Assembly (NCBI RefSeq): GCF_014698145.1
Contig: NZ_JACJSM010000006.1
Coordinates: 124,001 to 188,000 of the forward strand
Source: Oscillatoria sp. FACHB-1406
GTDB lineage: Bacteria; Cyanobacteriota; Cyanobacteriia; Cyanobacteriales; Spirulinaceae
DNA: 64,000 bases
Direction of reading: 5' to 3'
The position numbers and the translations under genes are program-made. Position 1 is the first letter of the stretch. Every line of letters begins with the position of its first letter. The notes beneath the pieces are model-generated. The model made no database searches. It saw nothing but the letters and a program-made list of their open reading frames with translations, and had not been told where the DNA came from. Positions 9,107-17,380 of the stretch are shown one piece after another.

Positions 9107-11026
9107 TTACTTGGTTTCGGAGAATTCAGCATCGATTACATCGTCGCCGCCGCCGGAACTGCCGCCCGTGCTGTCAGAGGGGCCAGCACCGTCGCCCATA
9201 TCATCGGTGGGTACGCCTCCACCGGCTTGTTGATAAACGCTGCTGCCGATGCTGTAGAGGGTTTGTTGCAATTCGGGCAGAAGAGATTGAATTTTATCAT
9301 CATCTTCTTGCGCGATCGCTTCCTTCAGGCTCTTAATTAACTCTTCAGCCTTGCTCTTATCGGCATCCGAAACCTTATCGCCCAGTTCGCTAAGCTGCTT
9401 CTCAGCTTGATAGACTAAGGAATCGGCTTGGTTCTTGCGATCGATTTTCTCGCGGCGTTCCTTATCGGCGCTGGCGTTGGCTTCAGCTTCCTTCACCATG
9501 CGATCGACTTCCGTATCGGGCAGCGTCGAAGCGCCGGTAATGCTGATCGATTGTTCTTTACCCGTACCCTTATCCTTCGCCGTGACGTTGAGGATACCGT
9601 TCGCATCGATGTCAAAGGTAACTTCGATTTGGGGTACGCCGCGTTGCGCCGGAGGAATACCATCTAAGCGGAAGGTTCCCAAACTCTTGTTGTCTTTCGA
9701 CATTTCCCGTTCCCCTTGGAGAACGTGAATTTCTACGTTGGTTTGACCGTCTACTGCCGTCGAGAAGACTTCCGATTTCTTGGTCGGGATCGTGGTGTTG
9801 CGCGCGATAATCTTGGTCATGACACCGCCGAGGGTTTCAACGCCCAAGGACAGCGGCGTTACGTCTAACAAGAGAATATCTTTAACTTCGCCTGCCAGAA
9901 CGCCACCTTGGATTGCCGCGCCGACCGCAACGACTTCATCCGGGTTTACCGTTTGGTTCGGTTCTTTGCCCAGAACGCGCTTGACTAATTCTTGAACGGC
10001 GGGAATGCGAGTCGAACCGCCGACGAGAACGACTTCATCAATGGCACTTTTATCGACTTTGGCATCGCGGATGGCGTTTTCTACCGGAATGCGCGAACGT
10101 TCGATTAAGTCTGCCGCGAGTTCTTCAAATTTCTGGCGAGTCAGCGTCGTATCGAGGTGCTTGGGACCATCTTGCGTCGCGGTGATAAAGGGCAGGTTGA
10201 TTTCTGCTTGAGTGACGCTCGATAGTTCGATCTTGGCCTTTTCTGCTGCTTCGGTGAGACGTTGCAGCGCTTGTTTGTCTTGGCGCAAGTCGATGCCTTC
10301 GGTTGCTTTGAATTGGTCGGCGAGGAAATCTACGATCTTTTTGTCGAAGTCGTCGCCGCCGAGGTGAGTATCGCCGGAGGTTGCTAAGACTTCAAATACG
10401 CCGTCGCCGACTTCTAGGATGGATACGTCGAACGTACCGCCGCCTAAGTCAAAAACGAGGATGGTTTCGTTACTCTTTTTATCCAAACCGTAAGCAAGCG
10501 ATGCAGCGGTCGGTTCGTTGATAATCCGTTTGACTTCGATACCGGCAATTTTGCCTGCATCCTTGGTGGCTTGGCGTTGCGAGTCGTTAAAGTAAGCGGG
10601 AACGGTGATTACTGCTTCTTTGACGGTTTCGCCGAGGTATTTGCTTGCGTCGTCAACCAGTTTGCGGAGAACTTGAGCGGAGATTTCTTCGGGCGCGAAT
10701 TGCTTGCCAGCGGCGGGACAGTCGAGTTTGACGTTACCGCTGCTATCGCGGAGGATTTTGTATGCAACTTCGGTGGCTTCGTTGGTGACTTCTTCAAAGC
10801 GACGACCGATGAAGCGTTTTACCGAATAAAAAGTATTGCCAGGGTTCATTACCGCTTGGCGTTTAGCAATCTGACCGACGAGGCGATCGCCATTTTTAGC
10901 ATAGGCGACAACGGAAGGTGTGGTTCTAAATCCTTCTGCGTTAGCGATTACAGTCGGTTTGCCCCCTTCTACAACAGCTACGCAGGAGTTCGTCGTCCCT
11001 AAGTCAATGCCAACAACTTTTCCCAT
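9107..11026 (-). CDS. dnaK: Chaperone DnaK (Hsp70)
   Basis: A full-length Hsp70 of 639 residues. The ATPase domain opens with [17 protein letters not shown] and holds the phosphate loop [14 protein letters not shown] (about 195-208) and [13 protein letters not shown]. The linker [14 protein letters not shown] leads to the substrate domain. The C-terminal tail is Gly/Ser/Asp-rich and ends [11 protein letters not shown], like cyanobacterial DnaK2. It folds nascent and stressed proteins with DnaJ and GrpE, neither of which is adjacent. It is probably monocistronic, with a terminator right after it. Cyanobacteria usually carry several dnaK copies, so this is one paralogue. Confidence 0.97.
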   Translation of the reverse strand: MGKVVGIDLGTTNSCVAVVEGGKPTVIANAEGFRTTPSVVAYAKNGDRLVGQIAKRQAVMNPGNTFYSVKRFIGRRFEEVTNEATEVAYKILRDSSGNVKLDCPAAGKQFAPEEISAQVLRKLVDDASKYLGETVKEAVITVPAYFNDSQRQATKDAGKIAGIEVKRIINEPTAASLAYGLDKKSNETILVFDLGGGTFDVSILEVGDGVFEVLATSGDTHLGGDDFDKKIVDFLADQFKATEGIDLRQDKQALQRLTEAAEKAKIELSSVTQAEINLPFITATQDGPKHLDTTLTRQKFEELAADLIERSRIPVENAIRDAKVDKSAIDEVVLVGGSTRIPAVQELVKRVLGKEPNQTVNPDEVVAVGAAIQGGVLAGEVKDILLLDVTPLSLGVETLGGVMTKIIARNTTIPTKKSEVFSTAVDGQTNVEIHVLQGEREMSKDNKSLGTFRLDGIPPAQRGVPQIEVTFDIDANGILNVTAKDKGTGKEQSISITGASTLPDTEVDRMVKEAEANASADKERREKIDRKNQADSLVYQAEKQLSELGDKVSDADKSKAEELIKSLKEAIAQEDDDKIQSLLPELQQTLYSIGSSVYQQAGGGVPTDDMGDGAGPSDSTGGSSGGGDDVIDAEFSETK

Positions 11027-11343
11027 AATCTAAAGTCTTGCTCCAGTGTTACTACAGTTCGTAGAAAGCAAGGAACTGAATCTATAATAGCGTTCTACTC
11101 TTGCTTGCGTTCTTCGTACTCCTATATAGTGCCTGGGAAGGGGGAGTTGGAGTAAGTGTAGGTTCCCGAACCTCGCGGGGCGGTTTGGGGATAATGAATA
11201 ATTGATAATTGATAATGGACAATGGACAATGGCACTGAAATAGCTCAAAGCATTGATATTTCGTAGGGTGGGCAGCGCCCACCAGCCTTAAGTGAGTGCC
11301 ATTCGATAATAGACAATTCTGATTTGCCCCAAGGAACCAAAGA
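11027..11343. other. Intergenic region upstream of dnaK
   Basis: These 317 bases lie between divergent dnaK and the NTF2-like gene. They contain a short AATTGATAATGGACAATGG-type simple repeat (about 11203-11232) and a GGTGGGC/GCCCACC inverted repeat (about 11268-11285). I see no CIRCE-type heat-shock operator. The dnaK promoter should be here. Confidence 0.5.
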
Positions 11344-11676
11344 ATGACGGCGGAAGAGATGAGAGACTGCATTCGCCAAGCGGCGCAAGCTTGTCGGGAA
11401 AAAGACGCGATCGCGTTTTCGCGGCTTTTTCTGCCTGATGCTGAGGTGGTGCTGTCGAATGGCGCTTGCCTCGTCGGACGGGCAGAAATCGCTCGGGTAA
11501 CGGCGGCTTATTTTGAGCGTTGCGGCGAGATTGCGATCGCGATTCACCATATTGTGGTGGAAGGAAACAGCGCGGTGGTTGAGTGGTCTTGGCAGGAGGG
11601 GACGCTTACTGAGAATGCGATCGCGATCGATTTTCGTTCTGGGGCGATTGCAGCTTGGCGAGAATATCGCCGATAA
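11344..11676 (+). CDS. NTF2-like / SnoaL-fold protein
   Basis: A 110-residue protein with the cone-shaped NTF2 fold pattern: an N-terminal helix (MRDCIRQAAQACREKDAIAF), SRLFLPDAEVVLSNG, a second helix around the AYFERCG segment, then strands ending SAVVEWSWQEG and a FRSGAIAAWREYR C-terminus. Such proteins are often polyketide-cyclase-like isomerases or association domains; no catalytic Asp/His pair can be assigned confidently. It is an isolated gene, with HIP1 sites inside the reading frame. Confidence 0.72.
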   Translation: MTAEEMRDCIRQAAQACREKDAIAFSRLFLPDAEVVLSNGACLVGRAEIARVTAAYFERCGEIAIAIHHIVVEGNSAVVEWSWQEGTLTENAIAIDFRSGAIAAWREYRR

Positions 11677-11771
11677 TTCGTAATTCGTAGTTCGTAATTC
11701 TTGCTCCAGACCTGAGAGTAGGGGCTTGTCACCCTCCCCAGAATTTTAAGACGAGCGATTTAAATCTACTA

Positions 11772-11978
11772 TTAACTTAATTTCAACGAATTCACCGGCA
11801 CGTCATCCCAGGATTCAACCGTTCGCATTTGTGCTTTCCAGCCGCTAGATTTTTGTTCGTCGCTGAGGTTATTTTGGAAAGATTGATGGCAATCTCGTGC
11901 TAGTTTTTCATTGCGAGTTGCAATACAGGCATAGACTAGACCGGACGGATCGAGTTGTTCGTTTACCCAAATAGCCAT
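11772..11978 (-). CDS. Conserved-looking small hypothetical protein
   Basis: A 68-residue soluble protein (MAIWVNEQLDPSGLVYACIA) with balanced charge and two cysteines (about 18 and 30). Its helix-rich middle and C-terminal ESWDDVPVN read like a real protein and codon use matches its neighbours. No family motif is recognised. It lies 58 bases upstream of the stop of the next minus-strand gene's region and could be independently expressed. Confidence 0.55.
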   Translation of the reverse strand: MAIWVNEQLDPSGLVYACIATRNEKLARDCHQSFQNNLSDEQKSSGWKAQMRTVESWDDVPVNSLKLS

Positions 11979-12036
11979 TTTCAGTTATCGTTATCGATGA
12001 ACGGTTGAGATTTTTCCCCAAGTTCAATTTAATGAC

Positions 12037-12957
12037 TTAAGAAACAATCGATTCTAGCGCCGGTTTAATCGTCGGATATTGATAGTTAAATCCGATCGCT
12101 TGCGTGGCTTTGGGAAGCACTTGCTGCCCTTCTAGGACGACTTTCGCGCCGTCGCCCAGCAGGAGTTCGAGGGCAAAACTGGGAACGGGCAACCAAGACG
12201 GACGTTTGAGGACTTCACCCAAGCTTTGAGAAAGCTGGTTCATCCGTACTGGATTGGGGGCGGTGGCGTTGAAAGTTCCCGCCATGTCGGGGCGCTTGAG
12301 GGCTTCGAGAATCAGATTGACGACATCTTCGCGGTGAATCCAGGAAAACCACTGATTGCCGGTTCCAATCGGCCCGCCGACGAACATTTGGAAAGGGGTT
12401 AACATTTTCGCGATCGCGCCGCCTTTACCAACGATAATCCCCAAGCGTAAGATAACCAAGCGGACTCCAGCGGCTTTCACTTTTTCGGCTTCTGTTTCCC
12501 ACGCTTTACAAACGCTGGCGAGAAAATCGTTTCCCGCAGGGCTTTTTTCATCGAAGGTTTCCGTTTCGCTAGTGCCGTAGTAACCAATGGCGGAGGCGTT
12601 GACGAGGACTTGCGGTTTGGGGTTGGCGTTGGCGATGGCTTCGACAATTTTTTGGGTTCCCAGGCGGCGACTTTGCAGGATGCTTTGTTCGACGGGGGGA
12701 GTCCAGCGCTTTTCGGCGATGGGTTCTCCGGCTAAGTTAACAACACCGTCGCATCCGGCGATCGCGCTTTGCCATTCGCCCGATTCTGTGGGAGTATATT
12801 CGACGATCTCGACGTTGGGAAACTCGCTAGCAGGAAATTGCGATCGCGCCCCTTCTGGGTTGCGGGTGAAGACAAGAACGCGATCGCCATTTTGCTCCAA
12901 TTTTTCCACTAACCGACTGCCGACAAATCCCGTTGCACCCGTTATCGCGACTTTCAT
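12037..12957 (-). CDS. TIGR01777-type NAD(P)-binding epimerase
   Basis: 306 residues. The N-terminal Rossmann motif is GATGFVGSRLVEKL (about 7-20), followed by VNLAGEPIAEKRW (about 72-84), which is diagnostic of the TIGR01777/YfcH branch of extended short-chain dehydrogenases. NASAIGYYG replaces the usual YxxxK area. WIHREDVV and the C-terminal 'RPSWLPVPSFALELLLGDGA' region also match the family. The plant and cyanobacterial relatives are linked to plastid division or cell division (SulA-like), but the reaction is unknown. It is on the same strand as the petM-like gene, 103 bases downstream of it. Confidence 0.88.
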   Translation of the reverse strand: MKVAITGATGFVGSRLVEKLEQNGDRVLVFTRNPEGARSQFPASEFPNVEIVEYTPTESGEWQSAIAGCDGVVNLAGEPIAEKRWTPPVEQSILQSRRLGTQKIVEAIANANPKPQVLVNASAIGYYGTSETETFDEKSPAGNDFLASVCKAWETEAEKVKAAGVRLVILRLGIIVGKGGAIAKMLTPFQMFVGGPIGTGNQWFSWIHREDVVNLILEALKRPDMAGTFNATAPNPVRMNQLSQSLGEVLKRPSWLPVPSFALELLLGDGAKVVLEGQQVLPKATQAIGFNYQYPTIKPALESIVS

Positions 12958-13060
12958 AAAATTTCCTCGATTAAACTGCTTTTCTTAATCAATTATCTAG
13001 AAAAGGTAAGGGAGCAAAATGCTCCCTCTCTCTTGCTTTTCAAACTTCTTAAACAATCGT

Positions 13061-13186
13061 TTATTTCTGCGCTTCTTCTGACTTGCTCTTGGCAATTTTT
13101 AAAATCAAAAATCCTAATCCCAAGCCAACGAGAATGAGGGTCGAAGAAAGAATAGCAGAATTAAACAGAATTTGATCGGCATTCAT
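13061..13186 (-). CDS. petM: Cytochrome b6f subunit PetM-like small membrane protein
   Basis: A 41-residue ORF too short for most gene callers. ATG at 13186 is preceded by AGGAG eight bases upstream. The sequence starts MNADQILFNSAIL and has one transmembrane segment ending GLGLGFLILKIAKS, close to the G-L/W-x-x-G-F/A-x-x-L-K-I pattern of cyanobacterial PetM, followed by a charged tail. PetM (subunit VII) is a single-helix peripheral subunit of cytochrome b6f in the thylakoid membrane. The tail is about six residues longer than usual, so another small photosynthetic membrane protein remains possible. Confidence 0.68.
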   Translation of the reverse strand: MNADQILFNSAILSSTLILVGLGLGFLILKIAKSKSEEAQK

Positions 13187-13219
13187 TAAACAAAACTCCT
13201 TATGTCGTTCGCGATCTCG

Positions 13220-13840
13220 TCAATATTTCTCCTTATTGTACGCTATCGGGGGTACATCCTCGGCTCGCGCGGCGGCGAAGACGCAGGATTGCAGTTGCCC
13301 GACAACGGCGGCGAATTCTTCAACTAACGCACTCGAACCCGCCTCTCTCAAGGCTTTGACTAATGCGCCATAGTACCACAGCGTCCCGTCTTTGCCGCCC
13401 GCAAAGCGCTGCCACAAGTCTTCGCCGACGAGGTGATAATCTTTGAGGAGCGATCGCGCATTGTACAGTTTATCGGCTGAGGTTACGAGTAAAACGCTCG
13501 CAGAAGCCGTTTTTAGGTGCGCCAGATAGCGTTCCTTGCGATCGCGCCACGGGGGTTTAGGCAGCGTTTGCGAGTCGCTACAGCCTTCCACAATCGCCGT
13601 TACCGCATCCCCAAACCGACGGCGAATCTCCTCCCGCGTTGGGATTCCGCCTTGGTCTTCTATGGCATCATGGAGGAGGGCTGCGATCGCTTCATCCTCA
13701 CTTGCACCGTACTCCAGCGCGATACTCGCCACGCCCAACAAATGCGCCACATACGGCACGCCCGAACCTTTACGGACTTGCTGGGCGTGGAGTCGAGTGG
13801 CGAAGGTTAAAGCCTCGGTAAATCGTTCGGAAAGGAGCAT
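13220..13840 (-). CDS. HD-domain phosphohydrolase (RelA/SpoT hydrolase-like)
   Basis: 206 residues. Residues 1-130 carry the HD metal motifs of the SpoT/MESH1 type: H18 in TRLHAQQVRKG, SGVPYVAHLLGVA, ALLHDAIEDQGG (HD) and a downstream Asp in SADKLYNARSLL. There is no synthetase, TGS or ACT domain, so it is a stand-alone hydrolase, possibly of ppGpp or another nucleotide. The C-terminal 50 residues are less conserved. Immediately upstream of the ATG is an 11-copy heptanucleotide repeat ending five bases before the start, so no Shine-Dalgarno sequence is visible. Confidence 0.85.
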   Translation of the reverse strand: MLLSERFTEALTFATRLHAQQVRKGSGVPYVAHLLGVASIALEYGASEDEAIAALLHDAIEDQGGIPTREEIRRRFGDAVTAIVEGCSDSQTLPKPPWRDRKERYLAHLKTASASVLLVTSADKLYNARSLLKDYHLVGEDLWQRFAGGKDGTLWYYGALVKALREAGSSALVEEFAAVVGQLQSCVFAAARAEDVPPIAYNKEKY

Positions 13841-13845
13841 ATTTT

Positions 13846-13922
13846 GTAATTCGTAATTCGTAATTCGTAATTCGTAATTCGTAATTCGTAATTCGTAATT
13901 CGTAATTCGTAATTCGTAATTC
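13846..13922. repeat. 11 tandem copies of the heptamer GTAATTC
   Basis: Bases 13846-13922 are 11 exact, head-to-tail copies of GTAATTC (77 bases). They lie between chlM and the HD-hydrolase gene and occupy the leader of the latter, five bases from its start codon. Shorter runs of the same unit occur near 11675-11700 and related TTCGTAGTTCGTAAT near 31652-31672. The pattern resembles the short tandemly repeated heptamers (STRR) of cyanobacteria. Confidence 0.95.
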
Positions 13923-13955
13923 CCAATTAATCACTCATCACTCATAATTCATAAT

Positions 13956-14639
13956 TTATCTCGTTGCTTCTAGAATGCGGGAAAAATAAAAGCGCGTACT
14001 CGTCATACTCGTGCGTTGAATCGAAAACCCTTCTTTCTCCAAAAGGGCGATAATATCTGCTTCTCGGTGCTGATAGGCGCGCGTCGTTTTGCTTGGTCCG
14101 GGGAAGAGTTCGCCGATTTTTTTGAGAATAGTTAAACACAAAGTTTTGGGCGCAAAACTGATAATAATTCGCGATTGGGCTAAAGAAGCCAAATGTGCGA
14201 TCATTTCTGCTGCCTTTTCTTGGGGGTAGTGGATGAGAACATCGAGGCAAATAACCGTGTGATATTTTCCCGAAAGCGACTCTAAATCTTGCACTGCCAA
14301 GGTGAGTTTACTGGGGTCTTTTAACGCTTGCTGCGCCCGTTCTCGCGCTTCTTCCACCATTTTTTCGGAAATATCGCTACCGAACACCGTCGCCCCCGCT
14401 TCCGCTAAGGGAATGCTTAAACTGCCCACACCGCAGCCCGCATCGCAGATAGAAAGTTCTGACACATTGCCGTCTGCTTCCAGCCAGCCGATAACCGTAT
14501 CGATGGTTCTTTGGTGTCCGTTGCGAATGTCGAGTTGAACTTTATTAACTTCGCCATCGCCATAAATTCTGCGCCAGCGGTCGAATCCTGTGGCGTTAAA
14601 ATAATCTTTAACTACGGTTTTATCGTCAAGTGCGCTCAT
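13956..14639 (-). CDS. chlM: Magnesium-protoporphyrin IX methyltransferase
   Basis: 227 residues. ChlM transfers a methyl group from S-adenosylmethionine to the ring-C propionate of Mg-protoporphyrin IX, the step before isocyclic-ring formation in chlorophyll synthesis. The N-terminus (VVKDYFNATGFDRWRRIYG) is typical of ChlM/BchM. The SAM motif is CDAGCGVGSLSIPLA (about 66-80). Further family stretches are VICLDVLIHYPQ and LFPGPSKTTRAYQHRE. Full length. It probably acts at the thylakoid or envelope with Mg-chelatase. It is single, with no other chl gene adjacent. Confidence 0.93.
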   Translation of the reverse strand: MSALDDKTVVKDYFNATGFDRWRRIYGDGEVNKVQLDIRNGHQRTIDTVIGWLEADGNVSELSICDAGCGVGSLSIPLAEAGATVFGSDISEKMVEEARERAQQALKDPSKLTLAVQDLESLSGKYHTVICLDVLIHYPQEKAAEMIAHLASLAQSRIIISFAPKTLCLTILKKIGELFPGPSKTTRAYQHREADIIALLEKEGFSIQRTSMTSTRFYFSRILEATR

Positions 14640-14855
14640 GAAATTTTGAATTCTTCGCCAGCATTAAGGGGACGCTTAACACTGTATCAGTCTTGTTGCC
14701 TCGAGAAAAGCCTTAAAAGCAGCCCGACGCGCACTCGACCGGGTTTCAGCGTAAAAAAAGCTGAAAGTTAAACTTGAAAATCCGAATTCAAGCAACTTTC
14801 AGCGATGATAACCCTTGGAGGGTTAAAACTTAATTCTGGTTTAATTTTCGATGCC

Positions 14856-15623
14856 TTAGTGTTTACCCTGAAAAACTTCGCTCATGGATTTCCAAAGCTC
14901 GCGCAATTGGCGTTTAATTTCATACTCTTTCTTGGCAATCGCGCTGCCAGTTTCTCCCATTTTGCGTTCAAACTCTTGGCGCTTTTCTTCAACCAGCGTA
15001 ACGGTGGAATCGGGATCGGTTTTGGCGCGATCGTACCAAGCTTTGGCATCGTCGAAATAATGTTTGACATCATCGTAGCGTTCGCCGTAACGGTTGGCTA
15101 GATTGGCTTGAACGATCGCGAGTTGTGCCTTGAGTTGAGCGTAGCGCTTCTGTAACAGCGCGACTTCTTCGCTATCTTTGAGCGTTCCAATCGCCGCTTC
15201 GATCGCTTCTTTGACTTGCTCGGATTTGCCTTCCCCAGCGGTATGAATTTCGTCTAGGGTGCGATCGATTTCGGTCGCCATTTCGGTTTCAGCCAGGTCG
15301 AGTTGGTTTTGTAGTTCTTTCACTTCGACTTGCTTTTTGGCGAGGGAATTTTGTCGGGTACTGCTTAATCCTGCGATCGCGCCTTCAATTGAAGCAGTGA
15401 CATCTTCTTTAAGTTCCCCGCCTTTTTCTTGGAACGCTTCCACTGCGGTTGAAACGGCTTCTTTTACCACGCCGCGAATTTCGGTCGAACCATCCTTTAA
15501 TTCCGAAGTTGCTTGGGCGACCGCTGTTTTCAAAATATCGCGAATCCGTTCTAGGCGAAGTTTGCCTTCTTCCTTCACTTTTCCTAAATCTTCTGCGATT
15601 TTCTCTTTATTTAAGTTACTCAT
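14856..15623 (-). CDS. Long coiled-coil hypothetical protein
   Basis: 255 residues, strongly charged and almost wholly helical. Residues 1-95 have LEA/apolipoprotein-like amphipathic repeats (KEEGKLRLERIRDILKTAV, VVKEAVSTAVEAFQEKGGEL). The middle, about 95-170, is a heptad-rich coiled coil. The C-terminus ends LRELWKSMSEVFQGKH. There is no signal peptide or membrane segment. It reads as a real gene. The function is unknown; possibilities are a structural, desiccation-related or membrane-associated protein. It lies alone on the minus strand between chlM and the DNA methyltransferase gene. Confidence 0.75.
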   Translation of the reverse strand: MSNLNKEKIAEDLGKVKEEGKLRLERIRDILKTAVAQATSELKDGSTEIRGVVKEAVSTAVEAFQEKGGELKEDVTASIEGAIAGLSSTRQNSLAKKQVEVKELQNQLDLAETEMATEIDRTLDEIHTAGEGKSEQVKEAIEAAIGTLKDSEEVALLQKRYAQLKAQLAIVQANLANRYGERYDDVKHYFDDAKAWYDRAKTDPDSTVTLVEEKRQEFERKMGETGSAIAKKEYEIKRQLRELWKSMSEVFQGKH

Positions 15624-16085
15624 ATGGGGATATCCTACCGAAAATTCTTTTATAACTATTCTGGCGGATTCTCCAAACGATGGATTCCACCTGAAGGGGG
15701 AAAGACCGTACTTGAAGCCTCCCTAGCTTTGAAATCAGACGCGATCGCAAGGGGCGTACTATCCGTACTCTACTTCCTTTGGATTACTTCGCAAGTTGTT
15801 GGTTTATCTTTCCTTCAGTGCGATCGAATCTTTCAGTCAACGCGCTTATAATACCAATTCTCAGTTACGATGCAATAAATTTTTCGTCGTAGGGACATAA
15901 CATTGTTATGCCCTCTTCAGGAATCGTGCAAAATCAATGAAAATTGGTAGAATGTCTTAACTTTTTATTAAGTCTGTAGAGACGTTGTATACAACGTCTC
16001 TACAGAGAACGCGATGAGACTTGGTAAAACAGCGAAGTTCTATTCCTCCCCGCTACCTTATTTAGAAAGATTAAAGAGGTAAGAA
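15624..16085. other. Intergenic region with palindromic repeat
   Basis: These 462 bases lie between two minus-strand genes. They contain the perfect 32-bp palindrome listed separately (15974-16005). Frames of 60-80 codons here overlap the start of the coiled-coil gene and show no protein-like signature. I see no RNA gene. Confidence 0.5.
15974..16005. repeat. Perfect 32-bp palindrome (GTAGAGACGTTG family)
   Basis: Bases 15974-16005 are a perfect inverted repeat with half-site CTGTAGAGACGTTGTA. Relatives lie at 19303-19332 (13-bp arms, loop CATA), 36613-36642 (degenerate, fdxN-nifS gap) and 43975-43997 (short form, nifZ-nifE gap). A dispersed extragenic palindrome. Confidence 0.88.
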
Positions 16086-17054
16086 TTATAGAGTTTCCGC
16101 CCCTTTCCATTCAATTGGAATTTGCGCCACCTTATCGCGATCGCTCGGAGCGTGAATTGGTTTACCCAAAGGACGATAACCCAATGTTCCTGCCTTTAAA
16201 TCGGCGATTCTTTGCCGAGCAATTTCTAGATAATCCTCCTCCTTTTCACAACCCATTGCGCGGCGATCGCTGCCTAAAGCTGCAATAATGCTAGAACCCA
16301 CGCCCGCAAAAGGATCTAAAACCCAATCATCCGGTTCCGTCAGCGCTAATACGCACCGTTCCACCAACTCAATCGGAAATTGACAGGGATGAATCGTTTT
16401 TTCCGGATGATTCGCTTTAACATTAGGAATATTCCAGACTTCCGCCTCCCAATCCTGTTCGACAATCCGCCAAATATCGCCGGGATTTTTGCCCAAAGGA
16501 TTACCCGAAGGTTGACCGCGTTTTGCACCTTTAAAATGGCGCTTACCGGGATATTTAGAAGGCACGCGAATCGCATCTAAATTGAACGTATATTCGTCTC
16601 CCTTGGTAAACCAGAGTAAAGTTTCGTAGCGTCCACTCAATCGTTTTTTTGCGTGCAAACCATGCTCGAAATGCCAGACAATGCGATTTCTGAGTTTTAA
16701 TCCGTGGCGCTTAAAAAAGGGATAATAGAGAATATCGAGTGGAAACACTTCCCCCTTGCTGACATAATTTCCGACTTGCCAGCATAAAGACCCATCCGGC
16801 GCTAAAACGCGAATTAACTCATCTACAATTGGGTTAAGAGACTCTAAATATTCCTCGATCGCGGTCGAAACTTCGTAAGCCTTCCCCAGATTGTAAGGAG
16901 GCGACGTAACGATTAGCTTAGCAAATCCTGTAGGGGCCGCAGACAGAATTTCTTTCGCATCGCCGAGTGCTAAAACAACGCGGGCATTCTCATTAAAAGT
17001 TGGGGCAATGTCTTCGGGAATTTGGTTATCCCATAATTTTCCTTGTTCTATCAT
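16086..17054 (-). CDS. Beta-class DNA methyltransferase (N4-cytosine or N6-adenine)
   Basis: 322 residues. The catalytic motif TSPPYNLGKAYE (about 50-61) comes before the SAM-binding motif WVLDPFAGVGSSIIAALG (near 243-260), which is the beta-class order of amino-methyltransferases. SPPY is compatible with N4-cytosine or N6-adenine methylation. The target-recognition region at about 110-215 contains LWFTKGDEYTFNLDAIRVP. No restriction endonuclease gene is adjacent, so it is probably an orphan methylase with a role in gene regulation, repair or replication. The target sequence cannot be read from the protein. Confidence 0.9.
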   Translation of the reverse strand: MIEQGKLWDNQIPEDIAPTFNENARVVLALGDAKEILSAAPTGFAKLIVTSPPYNLGKAYEVSTAIEEYLESLNPIVDELIRVLAPDGSLCWQVGNYVSKGEVFPLDILYYPFFKRHGLKLRNRIVWHFEHGLHAKKRLSGRYETLLWFTKGDEYTFNLDAIRVPSKYPGKRHFKGAKRGQPSGNPLGKNPGDIWRIVEQDWEAEVWNIPNVKANHPEKTIHPCQFPIELVERCVLALTEPDDWVLDPFAGVGSSIIAALGSDRRAMGCEKEEDYLEIARQRIADLKAGTLGYRPLGKPIHAPSDRDKVAQIPIEWKGAETL

Positions 17055-17095
17055 CAGTAAGAATGGATAATGGATAACGTCTTATATAATTGATA

Positions 17096-17249
17096 GTTGA
17101 GTGTCGCTCTTGGTCGATCCGAATCAAAATAATCGTACGTTACGCTTCGCACTCCACACCCTACTGGCTTTCAGCTTTTTGTTGAGTATCCCTCTTGCTC
17201 GATCTGAGTCAAAATAATGGTGCCTTACGCTTCGCACTCCACACCCTAC
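17096..17249. repeat. Two direct 69-base repeats upstream of asnB
   Basis: Bases 17096-17164 and 17181-17249 align without gaps with about eight differences. Both end in TTACGCTTCGCACTCCACAC and CCTAC. This end resembles the GGGTGCGTTA...TAACGCACC hairpin repeats at about 19350-19385 and 21345-21383. It lies between the DNA methyltransferase and asnB and fills most of that 326-base gap. Confidence 0.85.
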
Positions 17250-17344
17250 GTTCTTTCTCCTGGAGAATTTTAGCTTTTTTTATAGAAAGCTGCGCTAAAA
17301 ATTCCGTTTCTCGATCGCGCCGACACATTCGAGAGCGAACAGCG

Positions 17345-17350
17345 TATAAT
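17345..17350 (+). promoter_or_regulatory. Candidate -10 box of asnB
   Basis: A consensus TATAAT sits 31 bases before the asnB start codon. A -35 box is not clear. Position and match are reasonable for a sigma-70-type promoter, but AT-rich hexamers occur by chance. Confidence 0.35.
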
Positions 17351-17380
17351 CATTGCTCAATCTGAGAGAGTTATTTAACG

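Noticed and set aside
13846-13922. Possible CRISPR array
   Set aside because: Seven-base exact tandem units without spacers; no cas genes in the window.
16086-17054. Restriction-modification system
   Set aside because: No endonuclease or specificity gene lies on either side of the methyltransferase; it is treated as an orphan methylase.
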